This document shows positions 17,388 to 24,421 of a DNA stretch of 64,000 nucleotides, in pieces. The first letter of the stretch is position 1. Each line of letters starts with the position of its first letter. The notes below the pieces were generated by a model, which was given only the letters and a program-made list of their open reading frames with translations, was not told where the DNA came from and searched no databases. Both the position numbers and the translations under genes were made by a program. The DNA is taken from positions 62,001-126,000 of the forward strand of contig NZ_VOBI01000015.1 in NCBI RefSeq assembly GCF_008369325.1, given 5' to 3'. Origin of the DNA: Pseudomonas sp. ANT_H12B. GTDB lineage: Bacteria; Pseudomonadota; Gammaproteobacteria; Pseudomonadales; Pseudomonadaceae.

Positions 17388-17517
17388 CTAGCAGCTGGCG
17401 CAGCCTGCGTGCGGCTGCGCAGCAGTCGTGAAATCAACACCACGGTGTTTCAGGAATACCTTGGACTCAGGATTTGCGACTGCTTCGCAGCGGAACGCAG
17501 CCTCGGCAGCTGCTGGG
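17388..17517. repeat. Inverted-repeat BIME, second copy of the CTGCGCAGCAGTCGT type
   Basis: The arm GCAGCTGGCGCAGCCTGCG with GCTGCGCAGCAGTCGTGAAATC is followed after about 40 bp by a diverged inverted arm. It lies between the convergent norD and dnrP genes and may act as a bidirectional terminator. Confidence 0.85.
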
Positions 17518-17531
17518 GGGCGGGGCGGGCT

Positions 17532-17732
17532 TCAGGAGATGCTGCGTGGCAACCAGAAAAACATCGTCACGCAGAAGATGGTCAGGCCGATGCAGAACCA
17601 CATGAATCGGCGCAGCCGGCGTTCCCCCGCCTGTGCGGCCAATACCGGCAGGGGCATGCCGCATTGGCGGCACTCCGATTCTTGTACGGGGTTAACGTGT
17701 TGGCAATACAGGCAGACGGGCATGTCGCTCAC
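17532..17732 (-). CDS. dnrP: Small zinc-ribbon membrane protein (DnrP-like)
   Basis: A 66-residue protein with two CxxC pairs (C7/C10 and C21/C24) forming a zinc-ribbon-like head, a basic segment GERRLRR, and one C-terminal membrane helix. Its ATG overlaps the dnr stop by 4 bp, so the two are translationally coupled. The same arrangement beside dnr is known in other pseudomonads, where the name DnrP is used. Its function is not established. ATG 17723 is an alternative start. Confidence 0.8.
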   Translation of the reverse strand: MSDMPVCLYCQHVNPVQESECRQCGMPLPVLAAQAGERRLRRFMWFCIGLTIFCVTMFFWLPRSIS

Positions 17733-18412
17733 TCGAACTGTTCCAGGCGCAGGCGATCGAGAATGACGATCAGGCGGCCGTCCTGCGTAATGATTTTTTC
17801 ATCGATCAAGCGACGGATAATCCGCGAAAAAGTTTCTGGCTGAATCGACAGATGCCCGGCAATCAGTTGCTTGGCCATTGGCAGTTCGAATTGGCTGTCA
17901 ACGGTTTGCTGGCGCACCAGTTGCGTCAGCAGATAACGCACGACCCGGTGGGTGGCGTTTTTCAGCGACAGGGTTTCGATTTCGTTGATCCGTTGATGCA
18001 AGCGAACGCAGAGCTTGCCGAGCAGCGCAAAGGTCAGTCGGCTGTTGCTCTGCAGCAGGCGCATGTAGGTGTTGTTGGATAACCGGTAGAGCTGGGTTGG
18101 GCAGATCGCCTCAGCCGAGGCCACATAATTTGGCGTGTCCATCAGCATCATCGCTTCGGCGAACGTTTGCCGATCGCCGATGACCTCAAACACTTTCTCC
18201 TGCCCGTCCGGTGTCAGGCGGTAGATTTTCACTGCGCCGGCAATCACGAAATAGAACGAGTCTGCCGGCTCGCCCTGACGGAACAATGGTTCGCCCTTGT
18301 CGATGCTCAGCAAGTGGCTGGTACTCATCAATTCATCCAGCTGTTCTTCGTTCAACGGCTCGAACAAATGATGACTGCGCAGAATCTGGTGATGGACGCG
18401 ATGGAGCACCAT
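17729..18412 (-). CDS. dnr: Dnr, Crp/Fnr-family NO-responsive regulator
   Basis: Dnr activates nir, nor and nos promoters when NO binds its heme. The 227-residue protein has an N-terminal cyclic-nucleotide-like sensor barrel (about 15-125), a dimer helix, and a C-terminal helix-turn-helix with recognition sequence QPETFSR. The E-SR residues read TTGAT half-sites. It has no N-terminal cysteine set for an Fe-S cluster, which separates it from Anr/FNR. It forms a leftward unit with dnrP and probably the 29-codon gene upstream. Confidence 0.95.
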   Translation of the reverse strand: MVLHRVHHQILRSHHLFEPLNEEQLDELMSTSHLLSIDKGEPLFRQGEPADSFYFVIAGAVKIYRLTPDGQEKVFEVIGDRQTFAEAMMLMDTPNYVASAEAICPTQLYRLSNNTYMRLLQSNSRLTFALLGKLCVRLHQRINEIETLSLKNATHRVVRYLLTQLVRQQTVDSQFELPMAKQLIAGHLSIQPETFSRIIRRLIDEKIITQDGRLIVILDRLRLEQFE

Positions 18413-18453
18413 AGGGATTCATCCTGAAGGTTGGAGAGGGGATGGCGATCAAG

Positions 18454-18543
18454 TCAAACGAGGCCCAGGGAAACTCCGCTGGCCAACGCCAGAACGGAGG
18501 TCAACACCACAAACCAGGCCAGTGGCTGGATGACTTTTTTCAT
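18454..18543 (-). CDS. 29-residue single-helix membrane peptide, unrecognised
   Basis: On the minus strand an ATG at 18543 is preceded by AGGAG with 6-base spacing. It opens a 29-codon frame that begins MKKVIQPLAW, continues with a hydrophobic stretch of about 20 residues and ends SGVSLGLV before TGA. Two Lys at the N-terminus followed by one apolar helix fits a small inner-membrane protein. It lies 41 bp before dnr in the same direction and is likely co-transcribed. I do not recognise a named family; small oxidase- or reductase-associated peptides are one possibility. Confidence 0.6.
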   Translation of the reverse strand: MKKVIQPLAWFVVLTSVLALASGVSLGLV

Positions 18544-18641
18544 GAGGACTCCTGATGGGAGGTTTCTTTGATATCCATAAGCGTGAGCAAGACCCGGGCC
18601 ATGCCTGAATGCCTTGATTTAGTGGGGTTTGAAGCCGGCAG

Positions 18642-18698
18642 GGTAAAAACAACCATGCACGTTAGGGTTTAAATAACCCTTAAATGGTCATTTTTACC
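18642..18698 (+). promoter_or_regulatory. Three NorR-type enhancer sites upstream of nnrS
   Basis: Three copies of GGT-N7-ACC occur in series: GGTAAAAACAACC (18642-18654), GGTTTAAATAACC (18666-18678) and GGTCATTTTTACC (18686-18698). This is the published recognition pattern of NorR in Ralstonia. They lie roughly 80-140 bases upstream of the start expected from the sigma-54 promoter at 18753, a normal enhancer distance. Confidence 0.85.
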
Positions 18699-18752
18699 CT
18701 GATCAGCCTTGCCGCTGGCCCGGAGGAGCGCGGCCTGGCGATGATCGCCACC

Positions 18753-18769
18753 GGGGCACGGCCCTTGCA
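18753..18769 (+). promoter_or_regulatory. Sigma-54 promoter of nnrS
   Basis: GGGGCACGGCCCTTGCA contains GG and GC spaced by 10 bases and matches TGGCACG-N4-TTGCA except for the first T. Transcription would start near 18780, about 100 bases before nnrS. A weaker Anr/Dnr-like sequence (TTGATCTGCGACAA, 18773-18786) overlaps the start region. Confidence 0.85.
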
Positions 18770-18881
18770 CACTTGATCTGCGACAAAGGCAATTGATCGC
18801 AAACACGCGATGATTGACCCCTGATTTACCTGGGCGCTTGCGAGTTAGCTTAGGTCAGCAATAAGGCAGAGGAGTGGTTTT

Positions 18882-20072
18882 ATGCAAGTGCTTGACCGCC
18901 GGAAAGCGATGGCCATCGCGCCGCTGTTACGTCTGGCCTTTCGGCCGTTTTTCCTCGCCGGATGCCTGTTGGCGGTGCTGGCCATTCCACTGTGGCTGGC
19001 CGCGTTCAGCGGGTCGATTACCCAATGGCAACCGGCCGGTGGCTGGCTGGGTTGGCATCGCCATGAATTGCTGTTCGGGTTCGGGCTGGCGATTATCGCG
19101 GGTTTTCTGCTGACGGCCGTGCAGACCTGGAGCGGTCGCCCCGGCATCAGCGGTAAACCATTGGCCGCGCTGGCATTGCTGTGGTTACTCGCACGTGTCG
19201 CTTGGCTGGCCAACGTGCCGTGGCCGCTGCTCGCGGTACTGGAATTGGCGTTCCCGCTGGCGGTAGCAGCGCTCATGGGGTTCACCCTGTGGAAGGTGCG
19301 GCAGAAACGTAATTACCCGATTGTCGCTGTGCTGCTGCTGTTGGCCGTGGCTGACGGGTTGTCGTTGTACGGCCTGGTTGAAGGTCATGAAGGCTGGCAG
19401 CGTCAAGGCGTGTTGACCGGCCTCTGGCTGGTGGCAGCAATGATGGGATTGATTGGCGGGCGAGTCATCCCGTTCTTCATCCAGCGCGGACTTGGCCGGG
19501 TCGACAGCGTCGCGCCTTGGCCTTGGCTGGATTGGCTGCTGCTGATTGGCTCACCACTCGTGGCGTTGTTATATGCCGCGGGACCTGCGCTTGACCCAAG
19601 CCTCTGGGTGGGTCTGTTGTTCGCCGCATTGGCCGCCGGGCATCTGGTACGCCTGGTCCGCTGGCATGATCGCGCACTCTGGCGCGTGCCATTGCTGTGG
19701 TCGTTGTACCTGGCGTACGGCTGGTTGGCGGTGGCTTGTCTGGGCATGGCGCTGTGGCATTTCGGCGCGCCGCTGAACCCGAGCCTGGCGGTGCATTGTT
19801 TGACGATAGGCGCCATGGGTGGGCTGGTGCTGGCGATGATTGCGCGAGTCAGCCTGGGCCATACCGGCCGAGCGCTGGAGCTGCCGTCGGGCATGACCCT
19901 GGCGTTCATTTTGCTCAACCTGGCGTGTCTGAGCCGGGTTGTGTTGTTTGTGTTTTTTCCCTTGCCCGCGTTGTGGCTGGCCGGCCTGTGCTGGGCGCTG
20001 GCGTTTGCGCTGTACGCCTGGCGCTATGGGCCGATGCTGCTGCGGGCCCGGGTGGACGGTCATCCGGGATGA
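18882..20072 (+). CDS. nnrS: NnrS family heme-copper membrane protein
   Basis: NnrS proteins are polytopic heme-copper membrane proteins that protect cells from nitrosative stress. The 396-residue product has about 12 hydrophobic segments and starts with the family signature PLLRLAFRPFFLAG. A conserved WHRHELLFGFG follows near residue 58, and GRVIPFF and the His-containing HCLTIGAMGG come later. It sits downstream of a sigma-54 promoter with three NorR sites and is probably co-transcribed with the small membrane gene that follows. Confidence 0.93.
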   Translation: MQVLDRRKAMAIAPLLRLAFRPFFLAGCLLAVLAIPLWLAAFSGSITQWQPAGGWLGWHRHELLFGFGLAIIAGFLLTAVQTWSGRPGISGKPLAALALLWLLARVAWLANVPWPLLAVLELAFPLAVAALMGFTLWKVRQKRNYPIVAVLLLLAVADGLSLYGLVEGHEGWQRQGVLTGLWLVAAMMGLIGGRVIPFFIQRGLGRVDSVAPWPWLDWLLLIGSPLVALLYAAGPALDPSLWVGLLFAALAAGHLVRLVRWHDRALWRVPLLWSLYLAYGWLAVACLGMALWHFGAPLNPSLAVHCLTIGAMGGLVLAMIARVSLGHTGRALELPSGMTLAFILLNLACLSRVVLFVFFPLPALWLAGLCWALAFALYAWRYGPMLLRARVDGHPG

Positions 20073-20100
20073 GCAAGCAAACTGATGGAGGCTGCCGGTG

Positions 20101-20538
20101 ATGTATCCCTTTTTACTGGTGACACACTTGCTGGCGGCGATTGCCTTCATCGGCACGCTGTTTTTCGAGGTGGTCATCTGGCACCGCGCCCGCCAGCAGT
20201 TGGCGGATACCGCGCAATCGACAGCAGATCAGGCGATTGCTGTGCGTTCGCGAAAAGTGCTGCATGGCGTGGTGTTGCTGTTGTATGGCGCCGGCATCAG
20301 TCTGGCGTGGCAACACCGTGGCGTGTTGAGTCAGCCGCTGGCCAGTAGTTTTGGTACGTTGCTGAGCCTGAAAATTCTCTTGGCCCTGAGCATCATCGGC
20401 CATTACTTTTTGCTGGCGTATTGGTTGAAAAGTGCGCGACTGACCACGACCCGGGCCAGCTGGATTCGCCGCAGTATCCTCGGACACATGGTGTTGATCG
20501 TGATCCTGGCCAAGGCCATGTTCTATTGGCACGGCTGA
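20101..20538 (+). CDS. Small polytopic membrane protein downstream of nnrS (possibly PpyR-like)
   Basis: A 145-residue protein with four predicted membrane helices. Conserved-looking His residues lie in THLLAA, IWHRA and LGHMV, as in CopD-like families. It starts 28 bp after nnrS. A GTG at 20098 is an alternative start, at better spacing from GGAGG. In P. aeruginosa an nnrS homologue is followed by the membrane protein PpyR; this may be its counterpart, but I infer that from position, length and topology only. A strong terminator follows. Confidence 0.7.
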   Translation: MYPFLLVTHLLAAIAFIGTLFFEVVIWHRARQQLADTAQSTADQAIAVRSRKVLHGVVLLLYGAGISLAWQHRGVLSQPLASSFGTLLSLKILLALSIIGHYFLLAYWLKSARLTTTRASWIRRSILGHMVLIVILAKAMFYWHG

Positions 20539-20561
20539 TCGCACGTCGTCCCGTATAAACA

Positions 20562-20596
20562 AAACCCGCGCCATCCGGTTTGGCTGGCGCGGGTTT
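20562..20596. terminator. Bidirectional terminator between the nnrS unit and ytfE
   Basis: AAACCCGCGCCA and TGGCGCGGGTTT form a 12-bp stem with an 11-base loop, flanked by A and T runs. It serves the convergent genes on both sides. Confidence 0.92.
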
Positions 20597-20614
20597 GGTG
20601 TGATGGGCAATCGA

Positions 20615-21289
20615 TCAGTGACGCGAGTTCAGGGCGTTAATGAACAGCACGTTGTTTTCCAGATGGATGTGTTGCATCAGGTCATCCTTGAATTCCAGCA
20701 ACCCGCGATAGAGCGCACGCCAGGTGTTGCAGGCATCCGCAGGCGGGATGATGTGGTTGGTCAGGGCGAGCATCTTCTCCAGCGCTTCGCCATGTTGATC
20801 ATGTTCGAAACGCAGCACCTGGATAGGCGGTGCCGCCTGAGGGCCGATGCCCTGTTGCAGCATCGGGAAGAGCACTTGTTCCTCCTTGAGCATGTGGCCT
20901 TCGAGTTCTTGCTGCATGTCGGTCAGCAGATCGGCCAGGCCGTTGGGGCAGCTGCTGCGCGCGCCATGCACCTGCTCGACGCGGCGAGCCAGGCGGATCA
21001 GTTCCGGCAGTTGCTCGCGGTGGCGGGCGTGGTAGCGCGCCAGGAGGTGGGCAATTAATACGTCCGACGGTTCATCGCGCCAGTCGTGCTGGGTTTCGCC
21101 GGCGTCTTGCAGAACGTGCAGGGCATCGGCAATCAGCTGCGGGTCGAGGTCCTTGCCAAGGGCTGCTTCACGCAGGCTTTTATGCCCGCCACAACAGAAG
21201 TCCAGTTTGAAGGTGTGGAAAATCCGCGTGGCGCCGGGAATGTCGCAGGCCAGTTGGCCGAGGCTTTGTTCCAGTAGGGTCTGGCTCAT
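20615..21289 (-). CDS. ytfE: YtfE/DnrN-type di-iron repair protein (RIC family)
   Basis: RIC proteins restore Fe-S clusters damaged by NO through a hemerythrin-like di-iron centre. The 224-residue protein has the N-terminal ScdA domain with DFCCGG at residues 30-35. The hemerythrin-like domain follows, with His at about 87-90, 108, 132, 163, 207 and 209 and Glu at 136 and 211 available as iron ligands. It diverges from norR. A sigma-54 promoter and three NorR sites in the gap make it a likely direct NorR target. In denitrifiers the gene is often called dnrN. Confidence 0.93.
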   Translation of the reverse strand: MSQTLLEQSLGQLACDIPGATRIFHTFKLDFCCGGHKSLREAALGKDLDPQLIADALHVLQDAGETQHDWRDEPSDVLIAHLLARYHARHREQLPELIRLARRVEQVHGARSSCPNGLADLLTDMQQELEGHMLKEEQVLFPMLQQGIGPQAAPPIQVLRFEHDQHGEALEKMLALTNHIIPPADACNTWRALYRGLLEFKDDLMQHIHLENNVLFINALNSRH

Positions 21290-21330
21290 CAGGGTTCCTT
21301 ATTTGGATTTCAACGGTTCCCCAAGCTCAT

Positions 21331-21346
21331 TGCATCCGGCATGCCA
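21331..21346 (-). promoter_or_regulatory. Sigma-54 promoter of ytfE
   Basis: Read on the minus strand, TGGCATGCCGGATGCA has GG and GC spaced by 10 bases and matches TGGCATG-N4-TTGCA with one mismatch in the -12 box. Transcription would start near 21320, about 30 bases before ytfE. Confidence 0.82.
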
Positions 21347-21386
21347 TATTTAACTGATTGAAAAATATGGCTTAATTTTTAGTTGT

Positions 21387-21443
21387 GGTGATACGCACCC
21401 TGACGCTTTAGGGTGAATCCAACCATAGAGGGTGATTACTACC
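21387..21443. promoter_or_regulatory. Three NorR-type sites between ytfE and norR
   Basis: GGTGATACGCACC (21387-21399), GGTGAATCCAACC (21412-21424) and GGTGATTACTACC (21431-21443) all fit GGT-N7-ACC. They lie about 70-120 bases upstream of the expected ytfE start site. The third ends on the base before the norR ATG, so bound NorR could block its own gene. Confidence 0.88.
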
Positions 21444-22973
21444 ATGCTGCGTGAAAGCCTGGCGGCCGACCTGATTGTCGAGTTGCCCAATGCCGTGCGA
21501 TTGCAACGACTGGTCCAGACCCTGCGCGAATACTTCAACAGTGGTGCGGTGGGATTACTGCGTCTGGATGACGACAGTCTGAGGCCGGTGGCGACGGCGG
21601 GCCTGGTTCATGAAGCGTTGGGGCGCCGGTTTGTCATTGCCCAACATCCTCGGCTGGCGGCGATCATGGCGTCGCGGGAACCGACCTGGTTCGAGCCCGA
21701 CAGTCGCTTGCCGGATCCCTATGACGGCTTGCTCGACAGCCACGTCGGCGAACCGCTGCCAGTGCATGACTGCATGGGTGTGAGCCTGTATGTCGAGGGG
21801 CGGATCTGGGGCGCGATCACCCTCGATGCGCTGCACGCCGGGACCTTCGACAGCCGTGCGCGGGAGGAACTCAAGCGTTGTACCTTGCAGATCGAAGCCG
21901 CCGTACGGGTGACTCGACTGGAACAGGAAAACCGCAGTTTGCGTTTGTCCCGCAGCGATCCTCAGGACTTGCGAATGCCGGTCGAGGAGGGCGAGATCCT
22001 CGGGCAGAGTGAGGTGCTGTATCAGTTGCTCAATGAGCTGGACGTACTGGCCGACTCCGATTTGCCGGTGTTGCTGTTGGGCGAGACCGGCGTCGGCAAA
22101 GAGCTGTTCGCCCGGCGCTTGCATCGTCTTTCGCGGCGCAGTCACAAGCCGCTGATACAGGTCAACTGCGCCGCTTTGCCGGAGTCTTTGGCGGAAAGTG
22201 AATTGTTCGGTCATGTCAAAGGCGCGTTTTCCGGCGCCACCAGTGACCGTGCCGGGCGTTTCGATGCCGCCAACGGTGGCACGCTGTTTCTCGACGAGGT
22301 CGGTGAATTGCCGCTGGCCGTGCAAGCGAAGTTGCTGCGCACCTTGCAGAACGGCGAGATCCAGCGTCTCGGCGCCGACAAGCCGCTGCATGTCGATGTG
22401 CGAATCATCGCCGCGACCAACCGACACCTGCCCGACAGCATCCGCGACGGCTTGTTTCGGGCCGACCTGTATCACCGGCTCTCGGTGTACCCGGTGCCGA
22501 TTCCGCCCCTGCGCGAGCGGGGTAACGATGTATTGATGCTGGCCGGGCATTTCCTTGAACTCAATCGGGCGCGGCTCGGCTTGCGCGGCTTGCGTCTGTC
22601 GCCGACGGCCGAGCGCTCGCTGCTGGCTTATAGCTGGCCGGGCAACGTGCGCGAACTGGAACACGTGATCAGCCGGGCGGCGTTGAAACAGCTCAGTCGC
22701 GGCACCAGTCGCACGTTGATCATGACGCTGGAGCCCGAGATTCTGGATCTCGACAGCGCAATGGGCGGGCCAGGCGCGGTCGTCGAGCTCCCGTCGGACG
22801 TTGCGTCTGATGTGCCGTTCCAGCCTTTGGGTGAAGCCGTCGACGATTACCAGCGTAAAAAAATCCTGCAGGCCTTGAGTTTGTCCGGGGAAAATTGGGC
22901 CAGCGCCGCGCGGATTCTGGAAGTCGATCCCAGTAACCTGCACAAACTGGCTCGGCGTCTGCGCCTCAAGTAA
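21444..22973 (+). CDS. norR: NorR, NO-sensing sigma-54 activator
   Basis: NorR senses NO at a non-heme iron in an N-terminal GAF domain and then activates sigma-54 RNA polymerase. The 509-residue protein has a GAF domain (about 15-160) with H108, C110 and D128 matching the iron-pocket residues of the E. coli protein. The AAA+ domain has Walker A GETGVGKE at residues 213-220. A C-terminal Fis-type helix-turn-helix ends in NLHKLARRL. The sigma-54 contact loop reads GAFSGA (260-265) rather than GAFTGA. FhpR of P. aeruginosa is the same family. Confidence 0.95.
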   Translation: MLRESLAADLIVELPNAVRLQRLVQTLREYFNSGAVGLLRLDDDSLRPVATAGLVHEALGRRFVIAQHPRLAAIMASREPTWFEPDSRLPDPYDGLLDSHVGEPLPVHDCMGVSLYVEGRIWGAITLDALHAGTFDSRAREELKRCTLQIEAAVRVTRLEQENRSLRLSRSDPQDLRMPVEEGEILGQSEVLYQLLNELDVLADSDLPVLLLGETGVGKELFARRLHRLSRRSHKPLIQVNCAALPESLAESELFGHVKGAFSGATSDRAGRFDAANGGTLFLDEVGELPLAVQAKLLRTLQNGEIQRLGADKPLHVDVRIIAATNRHLPDSIRDGLFRADLYHRLSVYPVPIPPLRERGNDVLMLAGHFLELNRARLGLRGLRLSPTAERSLLAYSWPGNVRELEHVISRAALKQLSRGTSRTLIMTLEPEILDLDSAMGGPGAVVELPSDVASDVPFQPLGEAVDDYQRKKILQALSLSGENWASAARILEVDPSNLHKLARRLRLK

Positions 22974-22991
22974 GCGCGGCAGCGCTCAGTG

Positions 22992-23005
22992 TTGATGGTG
23001 GTCAA
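22992..23005 (+). promoter_or_regulatory. Anr/Dnr box upstream of the pdxH-like gene
   Basis: TTGATGGTGGTCAA matches TTGAT-N4-ATCAA at 9 of 10 positions. It lies after the norR stop, centred 63 bases before the pdxH-like start, the same distance as in the norC promoter. Transcription would start near 23040. Confidence 0.78.
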
Positions 23006-23061
23006 GGAGGTTTTGCGCAGTGTCTCGCACACTAGGCAGAACCTTTTTGGAGATCACTGTC

Positions 23062-23709
23062 ATGCCCCTTTCCCTGGCACAAATGCGCCGCAACTACACC
23101 CTGTACGGCCTGCAAGACGAGTCTGCGCTGGACGATCCGCTGGCGATGTTTCGGCAGTGGATGCAACTGGCCCGCGATACCGAGCGTGCACCAGTCGAGG
23201 CTAACAGCATGGTGTTGGCGACGGTCGACAGTGAAGGGCGCCCACACGGTCGAGTCCTGCTGCTCAAGGGGATGAGTGATGAGGGCTTCACTTTTTTCGG
23301 TAATTACCAGAGTGACAAAGGACTACAACTGGCCGCCAATCCCAATGCCGCCATGACCTTTTTCTGGCCGGGGCTGGAACGTCAGGTTCGTATTGAAGGC
23401 CGGGTGTCCAGGCTCGACCCGACGCTGTCGGATGCGTACTTCGATTCCCGCTCGGTGGACAGCCGCTTGGGCGCCTGGGCTTCACCGCAAAGCCGCCCGC
23501 TGGCCAGCCGTGCCGCGCTTGGATCGCTGTTGCGGGAAACCACCCAACGTTTCGCCGGCCAGACCGTGCCACGCCCCGAGCATTGGGGCGGTTACTGTCT
23601 AAATCCTGACCGTCTGGAGTTCTGGCAGGGCCGCGCAGACCGTTTGCATGATCGTCTCGATTACCGTTTGCTCGATGGAGTGTGGCAGCGCAATCGCCTG
23701 GCGCCGTGA
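23062..23709 (+). CDS. pdxH: Pyridoxamine 5'-phosphate oxidase-like protein (PdxH family)
   Basis: PdxH oxidises pyridoxine or pyridoxamine phosphate to pyridoxal phosphate with FMN and normally O2. ATG 23062 (MPLSLAQM) is favoured, with GGAG about 9 bases upstream. The 215-residue product has family length and landmarks: RVLLLKG, TFFGNYQSDKG, FFWPGLERQVRIEG, GAWASPQS and the C-terminal FWQGRADRLHDRL. Its position among anaerobic genes behind an Anr/Dnr box suggests a second paralogue rather than the housekeeping copy; that inference needs the rest of the genome. Confidence 0.85.
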   Translation: MPLSLAQMRRNYTLYGLQDESALDDPLAMFRQWMQLARDTERAPVEANSMVLATVDSEGRPHGRVLLLKGMSDEGFTFFGNYQSDKGLQLAANPNAAMTFFWPGLERQVRIEGRVSRLDPTLSDAYFDSRSVDSRLGAWASPQSRPLASRAALGSLLRETTQRFAGQTVPRPEHWGGYCLNPDRLEFWQGRADRLHDRLDYRLLDGVWQRNRLAP

Positions 23710-23781
23710 TGGATCGTGCAAAGCGGGTAGCGACGCAGATCAACTGTGGGAGCAGGATCTATGCCCGACACATTCTCCTGT

Positions 23782-23802
23782 GGAGGTACCTCCTTGGAGG
23801 AA
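23782..23802 (+). promoter_or_regulatory. Palindrome with NarL-like heptamers before moaB
   Basis: GGAGGTACCTCC (23782-23793) is a perfect palindrome. From 23787 the sequence TACCTCC-TT-GGAGGAA resembles the NarL 7-2-7 arrangement and the site at 32840 (TACCTCC-TT-AGAGGTA), though the second heptamer is weak. It lies about 65-85 bases before moaB. Confidence 0.35.
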
Positions 23803-23866
23803 TAGGCTCGCTCGGGATTCCGGTTCAGGCTTGGGCCCATACCCTCATCTACGGGAAGGCTTGGAT

Positions 23867-24421
23867 ATGGCCCATCTGGCGCAACGCACGTTTGAACCCC
23901 TGAACATCGCCGTGCTGACCATCAGCGATACGCGCACCTTCGACACCGACACCTCCGGGCAGACCCTGACGGATTTACTGCAAACCGCCGGGCATGTATT
24001 GATCGACCGCGATCTGGTGAAGGACGACATCTATCAGATCCGCGCCAAGGTCTCCCACTGGATCGCCGACCCCAAGGTGCAAGTCGTGCTGATGACCGGC
24101 GGCACCGGCTTCACCGCTCGTGATAACACACCGCAAGCGGTCTTGCCGTTGCTGGACAAACACGTGGAAGGCTTCGGCGAACTGTTCCGGCAGGTGTCCC
24201 TGGCGGAAATCGGCATGTCCAGTCTGCAGTCACGAGCCCTGGCCGGGATGAGTAACGGCGTGCTCGTGTGCTGCGTTCCGGGATCGCCGGGTGCGTGCCG
24301 GACCGCCTGGAACAAGATCCTGCTCGAACAATTGGACAGTCGCACCGGGCCGTGCAATTTCGCCCCGCATTTGAAACCGCAAGGGCAACGGGACATCGAC
24401 GCCTGCGAGTCACGCTCATGA
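23867..24421 (+). CDS. moaB: MoaB, molybdopterin biosynthesis adenylyltransferase-like protein
   Basis: MoaB/MogA-type proteins activate molybdopterin by adenylylation for molybdate insertion. The 184-residue protein starts at ATG 23867. It shows NIAVLTISDTR near the N-terminus and the nucleotide-binding MTGGTGFTARD near residue 75. Its stop overlaps the moeA ATG (ATGA), a direct coupling of the two final cofactor steps. NarGHI downstream is the obvious consumer of the product. Confidence 0.93.
   Translation: MAHLAQRTFEPLNIAVLTISDTRTFDTDTSGQTLTDLLQTAGHVLIDRDLVKDDIYQIRAKVSHWIADPKVQVVLMTGGTGFTARDNTPQAVLPLLDKHVEGFGELFRQVSLAEIGMSSLQSRALAGMSNGVLVCCVPGSPGACRTAWNKILLEQLDSRTGPCNFAPHLKPQGQRDIDACESRS

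Noticed and set aside
18439..18452. GGGATGGCGATCAA before dnr
   Set aside because: One half-site has two mismatches, and the expected start site would fall inside dnr.
18568..18581. TTGATATCCATAAG as an Anr/Dnr box for the 29-codon gene
   Set aside because: Only 8 of 10 matches, and too close to the start codon: a class II promoter there would begin inside the small gene. It might serve dnr alone but is weak.
23710..23866. An upstream in-frame extension of moaB into the pdxH gap
   Set aside because: The family begins near MAHLAQRTFEPLNIAV. The extension overlaps the palindrome and the end of pdxH and shows no conservation pattern.
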